Source: Curtobacterium flaccumfaciens (GTDB lineage Bacteria > Actinomycetota > Actinomycetes > Actinomycetales > Microbacteriaceae). Taken from it: 64,000 nt of DNA. Location of the stretch: positions 248,001-312,000 of the forward strand of contig NZ_JABMCF010000036.1 in NCBI RefSeq assembly GCF_013359815.1, in the 5' to 3' direction. Of the stretch, positions 1-8,795 are shown one piece after another. The stretch's first letter is position 1. Each line of letters begins with the position of its first letter. The notes beneath the pieces were generated by a model. The model saw only the letters and a list, made by a program, of their open reading frames with translations, made no database searches and had not been told where the DNA came from. The position numbers and the translations under genes were made by a program.

Positions 1-602
1 AACTGGGTGCCGAGCACGGCGACCAGCCCGAAGAAGACGAAGACGAAGACCTCGCCCAGGGCGTTGTACCCGTACGGCTTCTTGCCGCCCGTGTAGAACC
101 AGGCGGCGACGATGGCGGCGGCCCCCACGAGCAGCAGCCACCACAGCTGGGTGAGCAGCACGATGACCAGGCCGGCGACCGCGGCCAGGCCGAAGAACGT
201 CAGGGCGACGGTGAGCACGGTCCGGGGCTTGGCCAGACCGGCTCCGGTGAGTCGTGCCGGGCCGACGCGGTACTCGTCGGTGCCGCGGACCCCGTCGGAG
301 TAGTCGTTGCTGTAGTTCACACCGATCTGCAGGAACAGCGCCACGGCCAGGGCGAGCAGCGCGACGGCGAGGTGGCCGTCCTTCGCCAGGTAGTCGCCGA
401 AGTCGCCGGGCTCCCCGCTGTCGACGAACGCGACGGCGGTGCCGAGCACGACCGGGACGACACCGAGGGTCAGGGTGCGCAGGCGTGCGCCGCCGATCCA
501 GTCGCGCGCGGTCGCCTTCCGCTTGGTGCGGGCGGGGGCAGCGGCCTTCGCCGGGTTGCCGGACCGGCCCTGCTTCTGCGTCGAGTTCTTCGTTCGTGCC
601 AC
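1..602 (-). CDS. menA: MenA, 1,4-dihydroxy-2-naphthoate polyprenyltransferase (3' part cut by window edge)
   Basis: UbiA-type membrane prenyltransferase that attaches the polyprenyl tail to 1,4-dihydroxy-2-naphthoate, giving demethylmenaquinone. About 200 residues are present; the C-terminal third lies outside the window. The first Asp-rich substrate/Mg motif is visible as [11 protein letters not shown], followed by hydrophobic helices (for example [16 protein letters not shown]) and the family stretch [17 protein letters not shown] short basic N-terminus ([20 protein letters not shown]) precedes helix 1. The start is taken as GTG at 602; an in-frame GTG at 608 follows directly after a stop and is an alternative. 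It lies downstream of menE on the same strand, with a 46-bp gap. The family call is secure; the exact start is not. Confidence 0.93.
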   Translation of the reverse strand, partial: MARTKNSTQKQGRSGNPAKAAAPARTKRKATARDWIGGARLRTLTLGVVPVVLGTAVAFVDSGEPGDFGDYLAKDGHLAVALLALAVALFLQIGVNYSNDYSDGVRGTDEYRVGPARLTGAGLAKPRTVLTVALTFFGLAAVAGLVIVLLTQLWWLLLVGAAAIVAAWFYTGGKKPYGYNALGEVFVFVFFGLVAVLGTQ

Positions 603-648
603 GAGCACCGATCATATTGCCGATGCGCCGCCCGGCCGCTCGCGGTCC

Positions 649-1788
649 CTACGGGCGGCCCGGCTCCACGAGCGCCTGCACGGCCCGACGGTCGGGTTTG
701 CCCGACGACAGCATCGGGATGCGGTCCAGCACGACGACGTCCGCCGGCCGGGCGGCTCGGCCCAGGGTGGCTCCGACGTGCGCACGCACGGCGTCGAGGT
801 CGAGCGGCTGCTCGGTGACGACGACCGGGACCTCGCCCCACTCCCCTGCCGAGCGCCGGGCGACGACAGCGGTCTCCTGCCCGGGGAGCCCGCGGACGAG
901 CCGTTCGACCGCACCGAGCTGGACCTTCTCGCCGCCGGAGATCACCACGTCGTCGAGGCGTCCGAGCACGCGGACCACGCCGTCGGACAGGGACGCCGTG
1001 TCCCCGGTCCGGTACCAGCGCAGCCCGTCCCGTTCGACGAAGGCCGACGCCGTGCGGGCATCGTCGTCGAGGTACCCCTCGGCGAGCATCGGCCCCGCCA
1101 GCTGCAGCTCGCCGTCGACCAGCGCCGTGCGCACCGTGCCGAACGGGACGCCGTCGTACACGCATCCGCCGCTCGTCTCGCTCGCACCGTACGTCGTCAC
1201 GACCCGGACCCCGGCGTCGAGCGCACGCTGCCGGAGCGGCGCCGGGGTGGCCTGCCCGCCGACCAGGACCGCGTCGAACCGGGCGAGCGCACGGGTGGCG
1301 TCCGGGTCGTCGAGGACCCGGGCGAGCTGCACCGGCACCAGCGAGGTGTAGCGACGCGGCGCGGCCGGACCGGTGACGAGCCGTTCGGCCGCCTCGGTGA
1401 ACGCGGCGGCCGCGAAGTGCCCGGGCGGCACGACGACGGGTTCGGTGCCCGCGGTGATCGAGCGGGTCAGGACGTTGATGCCGGCGATGTAGTGCGTCGG
1501 CAGCGCGAGCACCCAGCGCCCGGGCCCACCGAGTGCCGCGTCCGCCGCGGCAGCACCGGCGAGGAGCGCCTCGGACGAGAGCGCCACGCGCTTGCCGGTG
1601 CCGGTGGACCCGCTCGTCTCGACCACCAGGGCGACCGCCTGCCGGACCTCGGCCGGAGGTGGCGTCGGCAGGGCCGGTGCCCCCTCGGCGACGGGGAGCA
1701 GTGCGGGGCCGCCGGCGAGTGCTGCCTCCAGGCCGCGCAGCACGGCCGTCGGGTCCGACGTACCGGTCGCGACCAGCGGACGGGGCAT
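649..1788 (-). CDS. menE: MenE, o-succinylbenzoate--CoA ligase
   Basis: Acyl-CoA synthetase (ANL superfamily) that activates o-succinylbenzoate with ATP and CoA for MenB. The protein is 379 residues. Visible motifs are the phosphate loop TSGSTGTGK (58-66), YGASET (200-205), YRTGD (259-263), the hinge GRLDDVVISGGEK (277-289) and the catalytic lysine in SSGKPDRRAV (K364). The N-terminal domain is short compared with the enterobacterial enzyme, which is common in actinobacterial MenE. The ATG is fixed by a one-base TGATG overlap with the menB stop, so translation is probably coupled. The reading frame stays open upstream through menB, but that is a shadow of the overlapping gene. Confidence 0.93.
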   Translation of the reverse strand: MPRPLVATGTSDPTAVLRGLEAALAGGPALLPVAEGAPALPTPPPAEVRQAVALVVETSGSTGTGKRVALSSEALLAGAAAADAALGGPGRWVLALPTHYIAGINVLTRSITAGTEPVVVPPGHFAAAAFTEAAERLVTGPAAPRRYTSLVPVQLARVLDDPDATRALARFDAVLVGGQATPAPLRQRALDAGVRVVTTYGASETSGGCVYDGVPFGTVRTALVDGELQLAGPMLAEGYLDDDARTASAFVERDGLRWYRTGDTASLSDGVVRVLGRLDDVVISGGEKVQLGAVERLVRGLPGQETAVVARRSAGEWGEVPVVVTEQPLDLDAVRAHVGATLGRAARPADVVVLDRIPMLSSGKPDRRAVQALVEPGRP

Positions 1789-2717
1789 CAGTAGTGCCAG
1801 GGGAACGCGGTCCACTCGGGAGCGCGCTTCTCGAGGAACGAGTCGCGGCCCTCGACGGCCTCGTCGGTGCCGTAGGCCAACCGCGTCGCCTCGCCCGCGA
1901 ACACCTGCTGGCCGACCATGCCGTCGTCCACGGCGTTGAACGCGTACTTGAGCATTCGGATCGCCGTCGGCGACTTGCCGAGCACGATCTCGCCCCAGCG
2001 GATCGCCTCGTGCTCCAGGTCGGCGTGCGGTACGACGGCGTTCACCGCACCCATCTCGTACGCGCGCTGGGCGGAGTACTCCTGGGCGAGGAAGAAGACC
2101 TCGCGGGCGAACTTCTGCCCGATCTGCTTGGCGTAGTAGGCACTGCCGTAGCCGCCGTCGAACGAGCCGACGTCGGCATCGGTCTGCTTGAACTTCCCGT
2201 GCTCGGCGCTCGCGATGGTGAGGTCGCAGATCGCGTGCAGGGAGTGCCCACCGCCCGCGGCCCAGCCGGGGACGACCGCGATGACGACCTTGGGCATCAT
2301 CCGGATCAGCCGCTGGACCTCGAGGATGTGCAGCCGCCCCATCGATGCCTGGGCGGCCGCGGGGTCCACACCCTCGGGCGGGGCGCCCTCGTCGCCGACG
2401 TACTGGTAGCCGCTCCGCCCCCGGATGCGCTGGTCGCCGCCGGAGCAGAACGCCCACCCGCCGTCCTTCGGGCTCGGGCCGTTGCCGGTGAGCAGCACGA
2501 CACCGACACGGGGGTCCTGCCGGGCGTCGTCGAGGGCGCGGTAGAGCTCGTCGACCGTGCGCGGGCGGAAGGCGTTGCGGACCTCGGGACGGTCGAAGGC
2601 GACCCGGACGATGCCCTTGGAGACGTGCTTGTGGTACGTGATGTCGGTGAACTGCTCCGCGATCGGAGCGGTGGTCCAGACGTCGGGGTCGAACAGGTCG
2701 GAGACGGGAGCAGCCAT
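1788..2717 (-). CDS. menB: MenB, 1,4-dihydroxy-2-naphthoyl-CoA synthase
   Basis: Crotonase-fold enzyme that closes the second ring of the menaquinone head group from o-succinylbenzoyl-CoA. It has 309 residues, the usual length. Oxyanion-hole and active-site segments are visible: FCSGGDQ (90-96), PGWAAGGGHSL (150-160) and QTDADVGSFDGGYGS (178-192), the last matching the mycobacterial form of the enzyme. It is the first gene of the minus-strand menB-menE-menA unit. A TACGTT box lies 6 nt before the ATG, so the transcript is probably leaderless. No anomalies were seen. Confidence 0.97.
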   Translation of the reverse strand: MAAPVSDLFDPDVWTTAPIAEQFTDITYHKHVSKGIVRVAFDRPEVRNAFRPRTVDELYRALDDARQDPRVGVVLLTGNGPSPKDGGWAFCSGGDQRIRGRSGYQYVGDEGAPPEGVDPAAAQASMGRLHILEVQRLIRMMPKVVIAVVPGWAAGGGHSLHAICDLTIASAEHGKFKQTDADVGSFDGGYGSAYYAKQIGQKFAREVFFLAQEYSAQRAYEMGAVNAVVPHADLEHEAIRWGEIVLGKSPTAIRMLKYAFNAVDDGMVGQQVFAGEATRLAYGTDEAVEGRDSFLEKRAPEWTAFPWHY

Positions 2718-2748
2718 GCTCCCAACGTACCGCCGGGCGTCTGGCGGG

Positions 2749-3291
2749 TCAGGCGCCCATGTCGGTCAGGATCTCCGGCGCGACGAACACCATGATCACG
2801 ATGAGGATCACGGGGTTCGCGAAGAACGCCAGGACGACCCCGACAGCGCCGTACCAGCGTCCGAACGAGCCGACGGCGGCGACGAACCCGAGCACGGCGG
2901 CGACGAGCGTCAGGAACACGACGACGAAGCAGATCCCGAAGGCGAAGTTCGTGTCACCGCCCATGAACACGGCGAAGGCGCTGGCGTCCACAGCGGCGGA
3001 CACCACGGCCAGGCCGAGGGCGATCTTGCCGACGACGGGGTTGCGGCGCTTCGTGCCACCGGTCTGCCGGACGTCGACGGTGTTGCGCTGCATGAGGCGG
3101 GCGAAGTCGTCGGAGTCGCGCCCGGGAGCCGCCGCGGATCGAGCGCCCGCTGCCGGGCGGGTCGCCGCCGAGGGTCGGGCTGCAGCTGCCGGACGAGTCG
3201 ACGCCGGGCGTGCTGCTCCGGCGCTCGACGGGTCGGACGGGCGCTGCGATGCACGCTGCTGTGCTGCGCGCTGCCGCGGATCCACCGCCAC
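2749..3291 (-). CDS. Small multi-pass membrane protein with an Ala/Pro/Arg-rich cytoplasmic N-terminus
   Basis: This gene was not recognised. The protein is 180 residues. Residues 1-60 are low complexity (Ala, Pro, Arg, Ser) and probably disordered. A conserved-looking motif DDFARLMQRNTVDVRQ follows at about 61-76. Three hydrophobic segments then appear, around 90-110 (IALGLAVVSAAVDASAFAVF), 117-142 and 147-172, ending in a short acidic tail. GTG at 3291 has a GGGAGG four bases upstream; GTG at 3285 is an alternative. It lies between menB (same strand) and divergent menC, so a link to quinone or envelope physiology is possible but unproven. Similar short tetraspan-like proteins are common and unnamed in Microbacteriaceae. 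Confidence 0.7.
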   Translation of the reverse strand: MAVDPRQRAAQQRASQRPSDPSSAGAARPASTRPAAAARPSAATRPAAGARSAAAPGRDSDDFARLMQRNTVDVRQTGGTKRRNPVVGKIALGLAVVSAAVDASAFAVFMGGDTNFAFGICFVVVFLTLVAAVLGFVAAVGSFGRWYGAVGVVLAFFANPVILIVIMVFVAPEILTDMGA

Positions 3292-3410
3292 CGAGCCTCC
3301 CTCGTTCCGGGTCGTTCCCCTCGCCGACCGAGGCCGACCGATGCATGCTAGTGCCCTGCCCTGGCGGTCCCCTCCGAGGAACCGGCAGGCCCCCTGGGTG
3401 CGGTGGGAGG

Positions 3411-4403
3411 ATGGCGGACGTGCTCCCCGACCTCGCCGACCTCCTCGCCGACGCCCACGTGGTGGCCCTGCCGATGCGCGTGCGGTTCCGCGGCATCATT
3501 ACGCGCGAGGCCGTCGTGCTGCGCGGACCCGCCGGCTGGACCGAGTTCTCGCCGTTCGTCGAGTACGACGACGCCGAGGCCGCCGCCTGGCTGCGCGCCA
3601 CCGTCGACTTCGGGTGGACCGACCACGAACCCGCCGCCGACTCGGTGCCGGTCAACGCCACCGTCCCGGCGATCGCCGCCGACGACGTCGCCGACCTGCT
3701 CGCTCGGTACCCCGGCTGCACGACGGCCAAGGTCAAGGTCGCCGAACCCGGCACGACCGTCGACGACGACGTCGCCCGGGTCGCCGCCGTCCGCCGGGTG
3801 ATGGGTCCCGAGGCCGCGGTCCGGGTCGACGCCAACGGGCTGTGGGGCGTCGAGCAGGCCACCGCGGCGCTGGAGCGGCTCGCACCGTTCGACCTGCAGT
3901 ACGCCGAGCAGCCCTGCGCGACGGTGCCCGAGCTCGCGGAGCTCCGGTCGCGGATCGCCGGCCTCGGGGTCCGGGTCGCCGCGGACGAGAGCGTCCGGAA
4001 GGCGAGCGACCCCCTCGCCGTCGCCCGGGCCGGTGCCGCCGACGTCCTGGTCGTGAAGGCCCAGCCGCTCGGGGGGATCACCGCGGCCCGTGCCGTCATC
4101 GCCGACGCCGGGCTGCCGTGCGTCGTCTCGAGCGCGCTCGACACCTCGGCCGGGCTCGGGATGGGAGCGTTCCTGGCCGCCGCGGCGATGACGCCCGGGT
4201 ACGCCGCCGGGCTCGGGACGGCGGCCATGTTCGCCGGGGACGTCACGACCGATCCGCTGCTGCCGGTCGGCGGTCGGGTGCCGGTGCGCCGCGTCGACGT
4301 CGCGCCGGAGCTGGTGGAGCGGTACGCCGCGTCGCCGGAGCGCACGGCGTGGTGGCGCGAGCGGGTGACGCGCGTGCACGCCGTGCTCGCCGCAGCCGGG
4401 TAG
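3411..4403 (+). CDS. menC: MenC, o-succinylbenzoate synthase
   Basis: Enolase-superfamily dehydratase that converts SHCHC to o-succinylbenzoate, one step before MenE. The 330-residue protein shows the full catalytic set: the KVK pair (K107, K109), metal ligands D140 (RVDANG), E166 (QYAEQPC) and D192 (ADES), and the second base K216 (VVKAQPLGG). The ATG at 3411 abuts a GGGAGG box with no spacing; GTG at 3420 would sit 9 nt from that box, so the true protein may lack the first three residues. It is transcribed away from menB/menE/menA, so the pathway is split between two strands here. It is followed by a foldable spacer and a 42-bp palindrome. Confidence 0.95.
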   Translation: MADVLPDLADLLADAHVVALPMRVRFRGIITREAVVLRGPAGWTEFSPFVEYDDAEAAAWLRATVDFGWTDHEPAADSVPVNATVPAIAADDVADLLARYPGCTTAKVKVAEPGTTVDDDVARVAAVRRVMGPEAAVRVDANGLWGVEQATAALERLAPFDLQYAEQPCATVPELAELRSRIAGLGVRVAADESVRKASDPLAVARAGAADVLVVKAQPLGGITAARAVIADAGLPCVVSSALDTSAGLGMGAFLAAAAMTPGYAAGLGTAAMFAGDVTTDPLLPVGGRVPVRRVDVAPELVERYAASPERTAWWRERVTRVHAVLAAAG

Positions 4404-4421
4404 CGCGACCGCCGCTCGGTC

Positions 4422-4587
4422 GGGTGCGTCGAGGGTGCACGACACGCCACTCGCGTTCGCCGAGGTCTCCCGTTCCGTCGTTCGGACGGCCCCGGAACGA
4501 CGGTTCGTGCGACCACGCCGCTCCGCACACGGCATGTCGTGACCGCTGGCGGTGTCCGCCGGACCGGTCGCGGCTCTCGACGCACCC
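4422..4587. repeat. Foldable 166-bp intergenic element bounded by 12-bp inverted repeats
   Basis: GGGTGCGTCGAG at 4422-4433 is the reverse complement of CTCGACGCACCC at 4576-4587. Nested shorter arms lie inside, such as CACGACA against TGTCGTG and CGTCGTTC against GAACGACG. No convincing ORF lies in it. It follows the menC stop and precedes a long palindrome, so it may be transcribed as the menC 3' region. The motif CCGGAACGACG is shared with the spacer near 46.65 kb. Confidence 0.5.
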
Positions 4588-4595
4588 CGGACGAC

Positions 4596-4637
4596 GGACG
4601 GGAGGCACGGTGCCAGCTGGCACCGTGCCTCCCGTCC
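4596..4637. terminator. 42-bp perfect palindrome between convergent menC and resC (family 1)
   Basis: The sequence is a perfect palindrome centred on CCAGCTGG, with arms reading GGACGGGAGGCACGG. It lies between the ends of menC (+) and resC (-), where a bidirectional terminator is expected. There is no T-tract. Near-identical palindromes occur at 20587-20618 and 27431-27476. Confidence 0.65.
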
Positions 4638-4679
4638 GGTCGTGGTCGCGACCAGGGCCGCGTCAGCGACCCGCGTGAC

Positions 4680-5708
4680 TCACAGACCCGAGTAGCTGTG
4701 CAGGCCCTTGAAGAAGACGTTCACGACCGAGAAGTTGAACATCACCGCAGCGAAGCCGATGAGGGCCAGCCAGGACGACCGCGCACCGCGCCAGCCGCGG
4801 GTCGCACGGGCGTGGATGTAGCCCGCGTAGACGACCCAGATGATGAAGGTCCAGACCTCTTTCGTGTCCCAGCCCCAGTAGCGGCCCCAGGCGCGCTCGG
4901 CCCAGATCGCACCGGCGATGAGCGTGAACGTCCAGAGGACGAAGCCGACGAGGAGGACGCGGTAGGTCAGGACCTCGAGCCGGTCGGCGTCGGGCAGCGT
5001 CGCCATGAAGCGGAGCTTGCCGGAGGCCGTGCGGCCCTGGCGGTACGTCTGCACGAGCTGCGCCACCGCGAGCCCCGCGCCGAGCGCGAAGAACCCGGTG
5101 CCGGCGATCGCCACGAACACGTGGATGACCAGCCAGTACGACTGCAGGGCCGGCTGCAGCGGGACGACGGGGACCCAGTAGTTCACGGTCGCGATGCCGA
5201 GCAGGATGATCGTCAGGCCGGTGATGAAGACACCGAGGAACTTCAGGTTCTGCCAGAACTGCACGAGCAGGAAGATCAGGGTGATCAGCGCCGTGCCGGT
5301 CAGCGAGAACTCGAACATGTTGCCCCACGGCACACGGTCGGCCGCGATGCCGCGGAGGACGACCGAGGCGACGTGCAGGACGAGCGCGAGGATCGTCATC
5401 GCCATGCCGACGCGCTCGAACTTCGTGCCGCGGCCGGCCGAACCGCCCGACGGCGGTGCGGCGACCTGCTCGAGCACGACGGTGCCGCCGCGGACGGTCG
5501 CGACCGTCTTCGCTCCGGGTGCTGCCGCAGCGCTGGCCGCATCGGCCGAGCTGTCGTCGGCGCCCGCGTTCTTCGCGGCGGCCGTGACGTCGCCGGAGCG
5601 TTTGGCCATGTCGAGGGCGAACGAGATGAACGCGACCACGTACACCGCCATCGCGGAGTACGTGAGCACGACCGAGTAGGTCGCGAGGTTCGTGGTCATG
5701 TCGTTCAC
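4680..5708 (-). CDS. resC: ResC/CcsB, cytochrome c biogenesis haem-handling membrane protein
   Basis: CcsB/CcsA-type subunit of the system II haem lyase, which works with ResB to present haem to apocytochrome c outside the membrane. The protein is 342 residues and has about eight hydrophobic segments. The tryptophan-rich haem motif is present as WGRYWGWD (274-281), with candidate haem-ligand histidines at H196 (WLVIHVFVA) and H299 (YIHAR). An Ala/Ser-rich insertion (about 35-95) separates the first helix from the core. The start is GTG at 5708, fixed by a 4-bp GTGA overlap with the resB stop. It is the last gene of the resA-ccdA-resB-resC unit. Confidence 0.93.
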   Translation of the reverse strand: MNDMTTNLATYSVVLTYSAMAVYVVAFISFALDMAKRSGDVTAAAKNAGADDSSADAASAAAAPGAKTVATVRGGTVVLEQVAAPPSGGSAGRGTKFERVGMAMTILALVLHVASVVLRGIAADRVPWGNMFEFSLTGTALITLIFLLVQFWQNLKFLGVFITGLTIILLGIATVNYWVPVVPLQPALQSYWLVIHVFVAIAGTGFFALGAGLAVAQLVQTYRQGRTASGKLRFMATLPDADRLEVLTYRVLLVGFVLWTFTLIAGAIWAERAWGRYWGWDTKEVWTFIIWVVYAGYIHARATRGWRGARSSWLALIGFAAVMFNFSVVNVFFKGLHSYSGL

Positions 5709-7429
5709 TGGGGCATCCTAACTCCGAGGTCCGACGTGTGGCGCTGTGCGATGTCCGCGACGGCCCGTTCGAGGTTCGGGTCCTCGCCGCGTGCGAGTCC
5801 GGCGTACTCGAGGTCGTACTCGCCGCCCGCCGTGTCCGTGCGCGGGACGACCTTCACCCAGACGCGACGGCGCGGGACGAACAGCGAGGTGAGCAGGCCG
5901 AGGGTGGAGAGCAGGGCGAACCCGCCCACCCAAAGCTGCGAGGGGTCGTGGTGCACGTCGAGGGAGACGTACCGCTTGACGCCGTCGAACGTGATCGACC
6001 CGGCGCCTTCCGGCAGCTTCTTCGTCTGGCCGGGCTTCAGCGCGATGCTCGCGGTGTCCGACTGCCGACCGGCGATCTGGTCGAGCCCCTTGGTGCTGAG
6101 CGTGTACACGCTCTGCGGCACGCCACTGTCGAGCCCGAGGTCACCCGTGTAGACCTGCAGCGTCAGCAGCGGGTTCTGGGTGTCCGGGTAGGCACTCGAG
6201 TAGGCGCCGCTCGCGAGCTTCGACGCGGTGGGGTAGAAGAACCCGACCATGCCGAGCTGGTCCGGCTTCGCGTCCGGCACCTTGATGACGCCGGTGGAGG
6301 TGTAGTTCGCGTCCTCCGGCAGGAACGGCACGACATCCTTGAAGGCCACGTTGCCGTCGCCGTCGCGCACCGTGACCTGCATCGCGTAGCCGTTGCCGAG
6401 CAGGTAGACGTTGGTGCCGCCGACGTGCAGCGGATCGTTCACGCCGAGGCGGCTCGTCTTCGGCGCGCCGCCCTTCTCGGTGCTCGTGACCGTGGCCGAG
6501 TAGTCGAGCGCCTGCCCGAGGGCGTCGAGGTTGCGCTCCTCGTACTTCGTCACGAACTTGTCGAGCCGGAGGTTGTAGCCCTTGAGGTCGGTCTGCTGGA
6601 ACCAGCGACCGGGGTTGAACGAGTCGTACGAGCCGAGCACGTTCGAGAACGTCTGGCCCTCGACCAGCAGGCGCTGACCGGTGAAGCCGAAGCCACCGCC
6701 GACCCCGACCGCCAGGAGCACCCCGACCAGGGCGGCGTGGAACACCAGGTTGCCGGTCTCGCGCAGGTAGCCGCGCTCCGCGCTCACCGAGTCGCCGAAC
6801 CGCTCGACGCGGTACCCGGACCGCTTCAGGATCGCCATCGCGCGCGTCACCGCGTGCTCGGCGGACGGGAGGCCCGTGGTCGCGTCGATCCCGGTCGTCC
6901 CGTCGATCATCGCGTCCGGCTGCACCGCCACCTTGCGGAAGCCCGCCAGTCGCGTCAGGCGCGCGGGGGTCTTCGGCGGACGGGTCCGCAGTGCCTGCCA
7001 GTGGTGCTTCGTGCGGGGCACGATGCAGCCGATGAGCGAGATGAAGAGCAGCAGGTAGATCGCGGAGAACCACACCGAGGTGTAGGTGTCGAAGACCTGC
7101 AGCTTGTCGAGCACCGGGTAGAGCTGCGGGTGGTCCGCCTTGTACTGCACGACGCCGTTCGGGTCGGCGGTGCGCTGCGGGACGAGGGAGCCCGGGATGG
7201 CCGCGAGGGCGAGCAGCATGAGCAGGAACAGCGCCGTGCGCATGCTCGTCAGCTGCCGCCAGAAGAAGCGGAGGTACCCGACGAAGCCGAGCTTCGGCTG
7301 GTTGATGCCACCGTCGGTGGGGCCGGAGCCGTCGACGTGGTCGGACGGTCGCTGCGGGTCGGAGGCGCTGTCGGCCCCGTCGCCTGCGCCCGTCGGGATG
7401 TGCTCGTTCAGGTCAGACCGCGGGGACAA
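5705..7429 (-). CDS. resB: ResB, cytochrome c biogenesis protein
   Basis: ResB/Ccs1 subunit of the system II cytochrome c synthase. The 574-residue protein has a hydrophilic N-terminal extension of about 50 residues, helices near 65-85 and 115-135, a large external domain, and a final helix near 500-520 (LWVGGFALLSTLGLL), which is the expected ResB topology. The best available start is TTG at 7429, which overlaps the ccdA end by 17 bp; no ATG or GTG exists in frame before the first helix, so the rare start is accepted with moderate certainty. Its position between ccdA and resC supports the function. Confidence 0.92.
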   Translation of the reverse strand: MSPRSDLNEHIPTGAGDGADSASDPQRPSDHVDGSGPTDGGINQPKLGFVGYLRFFWRQLTSMRTALFLLMLLALAAIPGSLVPQRTADPNGVVQYKADHPQLYPVLDKLQVFDTYTSVWFSAIYLLLFISLIGCIVPRTKHHWQALRTRPPKTPARLTRLAGFRKVAVQPDAMIDGTTGIDATTGLPSAEHAVTRAMAILKRSGYRVERFGDSVSAERGYLRETGNLVFHAALVGVLLAVGVGGGFGFTGQRLLVEGQTFSNVLGSYDSFNPGRWFQQTDLKGYNLRLDKFVTKYEERNLDALGQALDYSATVTSTEKGGAPKTSRLGVNDPLHVGGTNVYLLGNGYAMQVTVRDGDGNVAFKDVVPFLPEDANYTSTGVIKVPDAKPDQLGMVGFFYPTASKLASGAYSSAYPDTQNPLLTLQVYTGDLGLDSGVPQSVYTLSTKGLDQIAGRQSDTASIALKPGQTKKLPEGAGSITFDGVKRYVSLDVHHDPSQLWVGGFALLSTLGLLTSLFVPRRRVWVKVVPRTDTAGGEYDLEYAGLARGEDPNLERAVADIAQRHTSDLGVRMPQ

Positions 7430-8153
7430 AGCTCTGGATCACCGCCCCGACGCTCGACATGACGGCCGACCAGATACCGGTGACCATGAGCAGACCGATG
7501 ACGATCAGGATCGCTCCTCCGATGATGTTGACGGTGCGCATGTGACGCTTCACCGCCGCGATGGCCCCCGTGGCCCAGCCGGCGCCGAGGGCGACGAGGA
7601 CGAACGGGATGCCGAGCCCGAGGCAGTACGCCACCCCGAGCCACATGCCCTGCCAGGCGCTGCCCGACTGGACACTGAGCAGGTTGATGGCCGCCAGGGT
7701 CGGGCCGAGGCACGGGGTCCAGCCGAGGCCGAACACGATGCCGAGCAGGGGGGCGCCGAGGAGCCCGGTGGCCGGGGTCCAGCCGGGCTTGATGGTGCGC
7801 TGCAGGAACGTGAACCGACCGACGAACACCAGGCCCATGGCGATCACGACGACCCCGAGGATCTGCGTGATGAGGTCGCGCCACCGCACGAGCCAGAAGC
7901 CGAGCGCGCCGAACACCGTCGTGTACGCCACGAACACCGCGGTGAACCCGGCGATGAACAGCAGCACGCCGAGCACCACACGACCCCGACGCTGCCCGCC
8001 CTCGGCGACACCGCCGACGTACCCGAGGTACCCCGGCACGAGCGGCAGCACGCACGGGGACAGGAACGACACGAGCCCGGCGAGCGCCGCCACGGGCAGC
8101 GCCACGGCCATCTGGCCGCTCAGGATCGCGTCGGCGAAGGGGTTGGAGGTCAC
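7413..8153 (-). CDS. ccdA: CcdA, thiol-disulfide electron transfer membrane protein
   Basis: CcdA carries reducing equivalents from cytoplasmic thioredoxin across the membrane to ResA, keeping the CXXCH thiols of apocytochromes reduced. The protein is 246 residues with six hydrophobic segments. The paired redox cysteines are visible as LSPCVLPLVPGYL (C34) and GWTPCLGPTL (C148). The start is GTG at 8153, 3 bp after the resA stop. It sits in the usual resA-ccdA-resB-resC order, and all four genes are probably one transcript. Confidence 0.95.
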   Translation of the reverse strand: MTSNPFADAILSGQMAVALPVAALAGLVSFLSPCVLPLVPGYLGYVGGVAEGGQRRGRVVLGVLLFIAGFTAVFVAYTTVFGALGFWLVRWRDLITQILGVVVIAMGLVFVGRFTFLQRTIKPGWTPATGLLGAPLLGIVFGLGWTPCLGPTLAAINLLSVQSGSAWQGMWLGVAYCLGLGIPFVLVALGAGWATGAIAAVKRHMRTVNIIGGAILIVIGLLMVTGIWSAVMSSVGAVIQSFVPAV

Positions 8154-8156
8154 GGG

Positions 8157-8795
8157 TCAGGAGGCCTTGCCGGCGTCGAGCTCGTCGCTGACCAGGGTCT
8201 GCAGGATGCTCGTGCCGTCGATCGCGCCGAGGACCCGGGCGGCCACGCGGCCCTTCGTGTCGAGGACGATCGTGGCCGGCACCGCGTTCGGTGCGATCTG
8301 CCCGGACATCGCGAGCTGCATCGTGCCCGTGCGCTGGTCGAGGACCGTCGGGTACTGCACGTCGAAGGTGCGCTCGAAGGCGGCCGCGGTCGCTGCTTCG
8401 TCGCGGACGTTGACACCGATGAACGCGACGTCGTCGGCGTCGGCGTACTCGTCGTGCACCTTGTTGAGGTACTTCGCCTCGGCACGGCAGGGCGGGCAGC
8501 TGGCGTACCAGAAGTTCAGGACGACGACCTTGCCGCGGAGGTCCTTCGACGAGACGGTGTCTCCGTTCGAGTCCTCGGCCCGGAAGGTGACCGGGTCGGT
8601 GCGGTCCTTCGCGGAGACCTCGGTCACGGCGCCGTCACCGGAGATGTAGTTCTGGGTCGTGCCGTTGCCGTACTGCTTCGCGATGCCGCCGCTGTCCGAC
8701 GAGCAGCCGGACAGGACGAGGACTGCGGCGACGGCCGTCGCTGCGAGGACCGCGAACCGCTTGCTGATGACGCGCACACTGCTCGTGCTGTTCAC
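8157..8795 (-). CDS. resA: ResA/TlpA-type lipoprotein thiol-disulfide oxidoreductase
   Basis: Membrane-tethered thioredoxin-like protein that reduces apocytochrome c cysteines and is re-reduced by CcdA. It has 212 residues with a basic N-terminus, a hydrophobic core and a lipobox LSGC with the acylated cysteine at 31. The thioredoxin active site is CPPC (100-103) in FWYASCPPCRAE. A cis-proline region is seen at APNAVPATIVLD. GTG at 8795 is chosen because AAGGAG lies 4 nt upstream and it forms a GTGA overlap with the upstream phosphatase gene; longer in-frame readings run into that gene. Confidence 0.93.
   Translation of the reverse strand: MNSTSSVRVISKRFAVLAATAVAAVLVLSGCSSDSGGIAKQYGNGTTQNYISGDGAVTEVSAKDRTDPVTFRAEDSNGDTVSSKDLRGKVVVLNFWYASCPPCRAEAKYLNKVHDEYADADDVAFIGVNVRDEAATAAAFERTFDVQYPTVLDQRTGTMQLAMSGQIAPNAVPATIVLDTKGRVAARVLGAIDGTSILQTLVSDELDAGKAS

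Noticed and set aside
649..2457. A 602-codon reading of menE
   Set aside because: The first 223 codons are menB in another frame; the ATG at 1788 is fixed by the overlap with the menB stop.
4422..4587. Small protein genes in the menC-resC spacer
   Set aside because: Frames there have no Shine-Dalgarno sites, no promoter-linked starts, and Arg-rich shadow composition.
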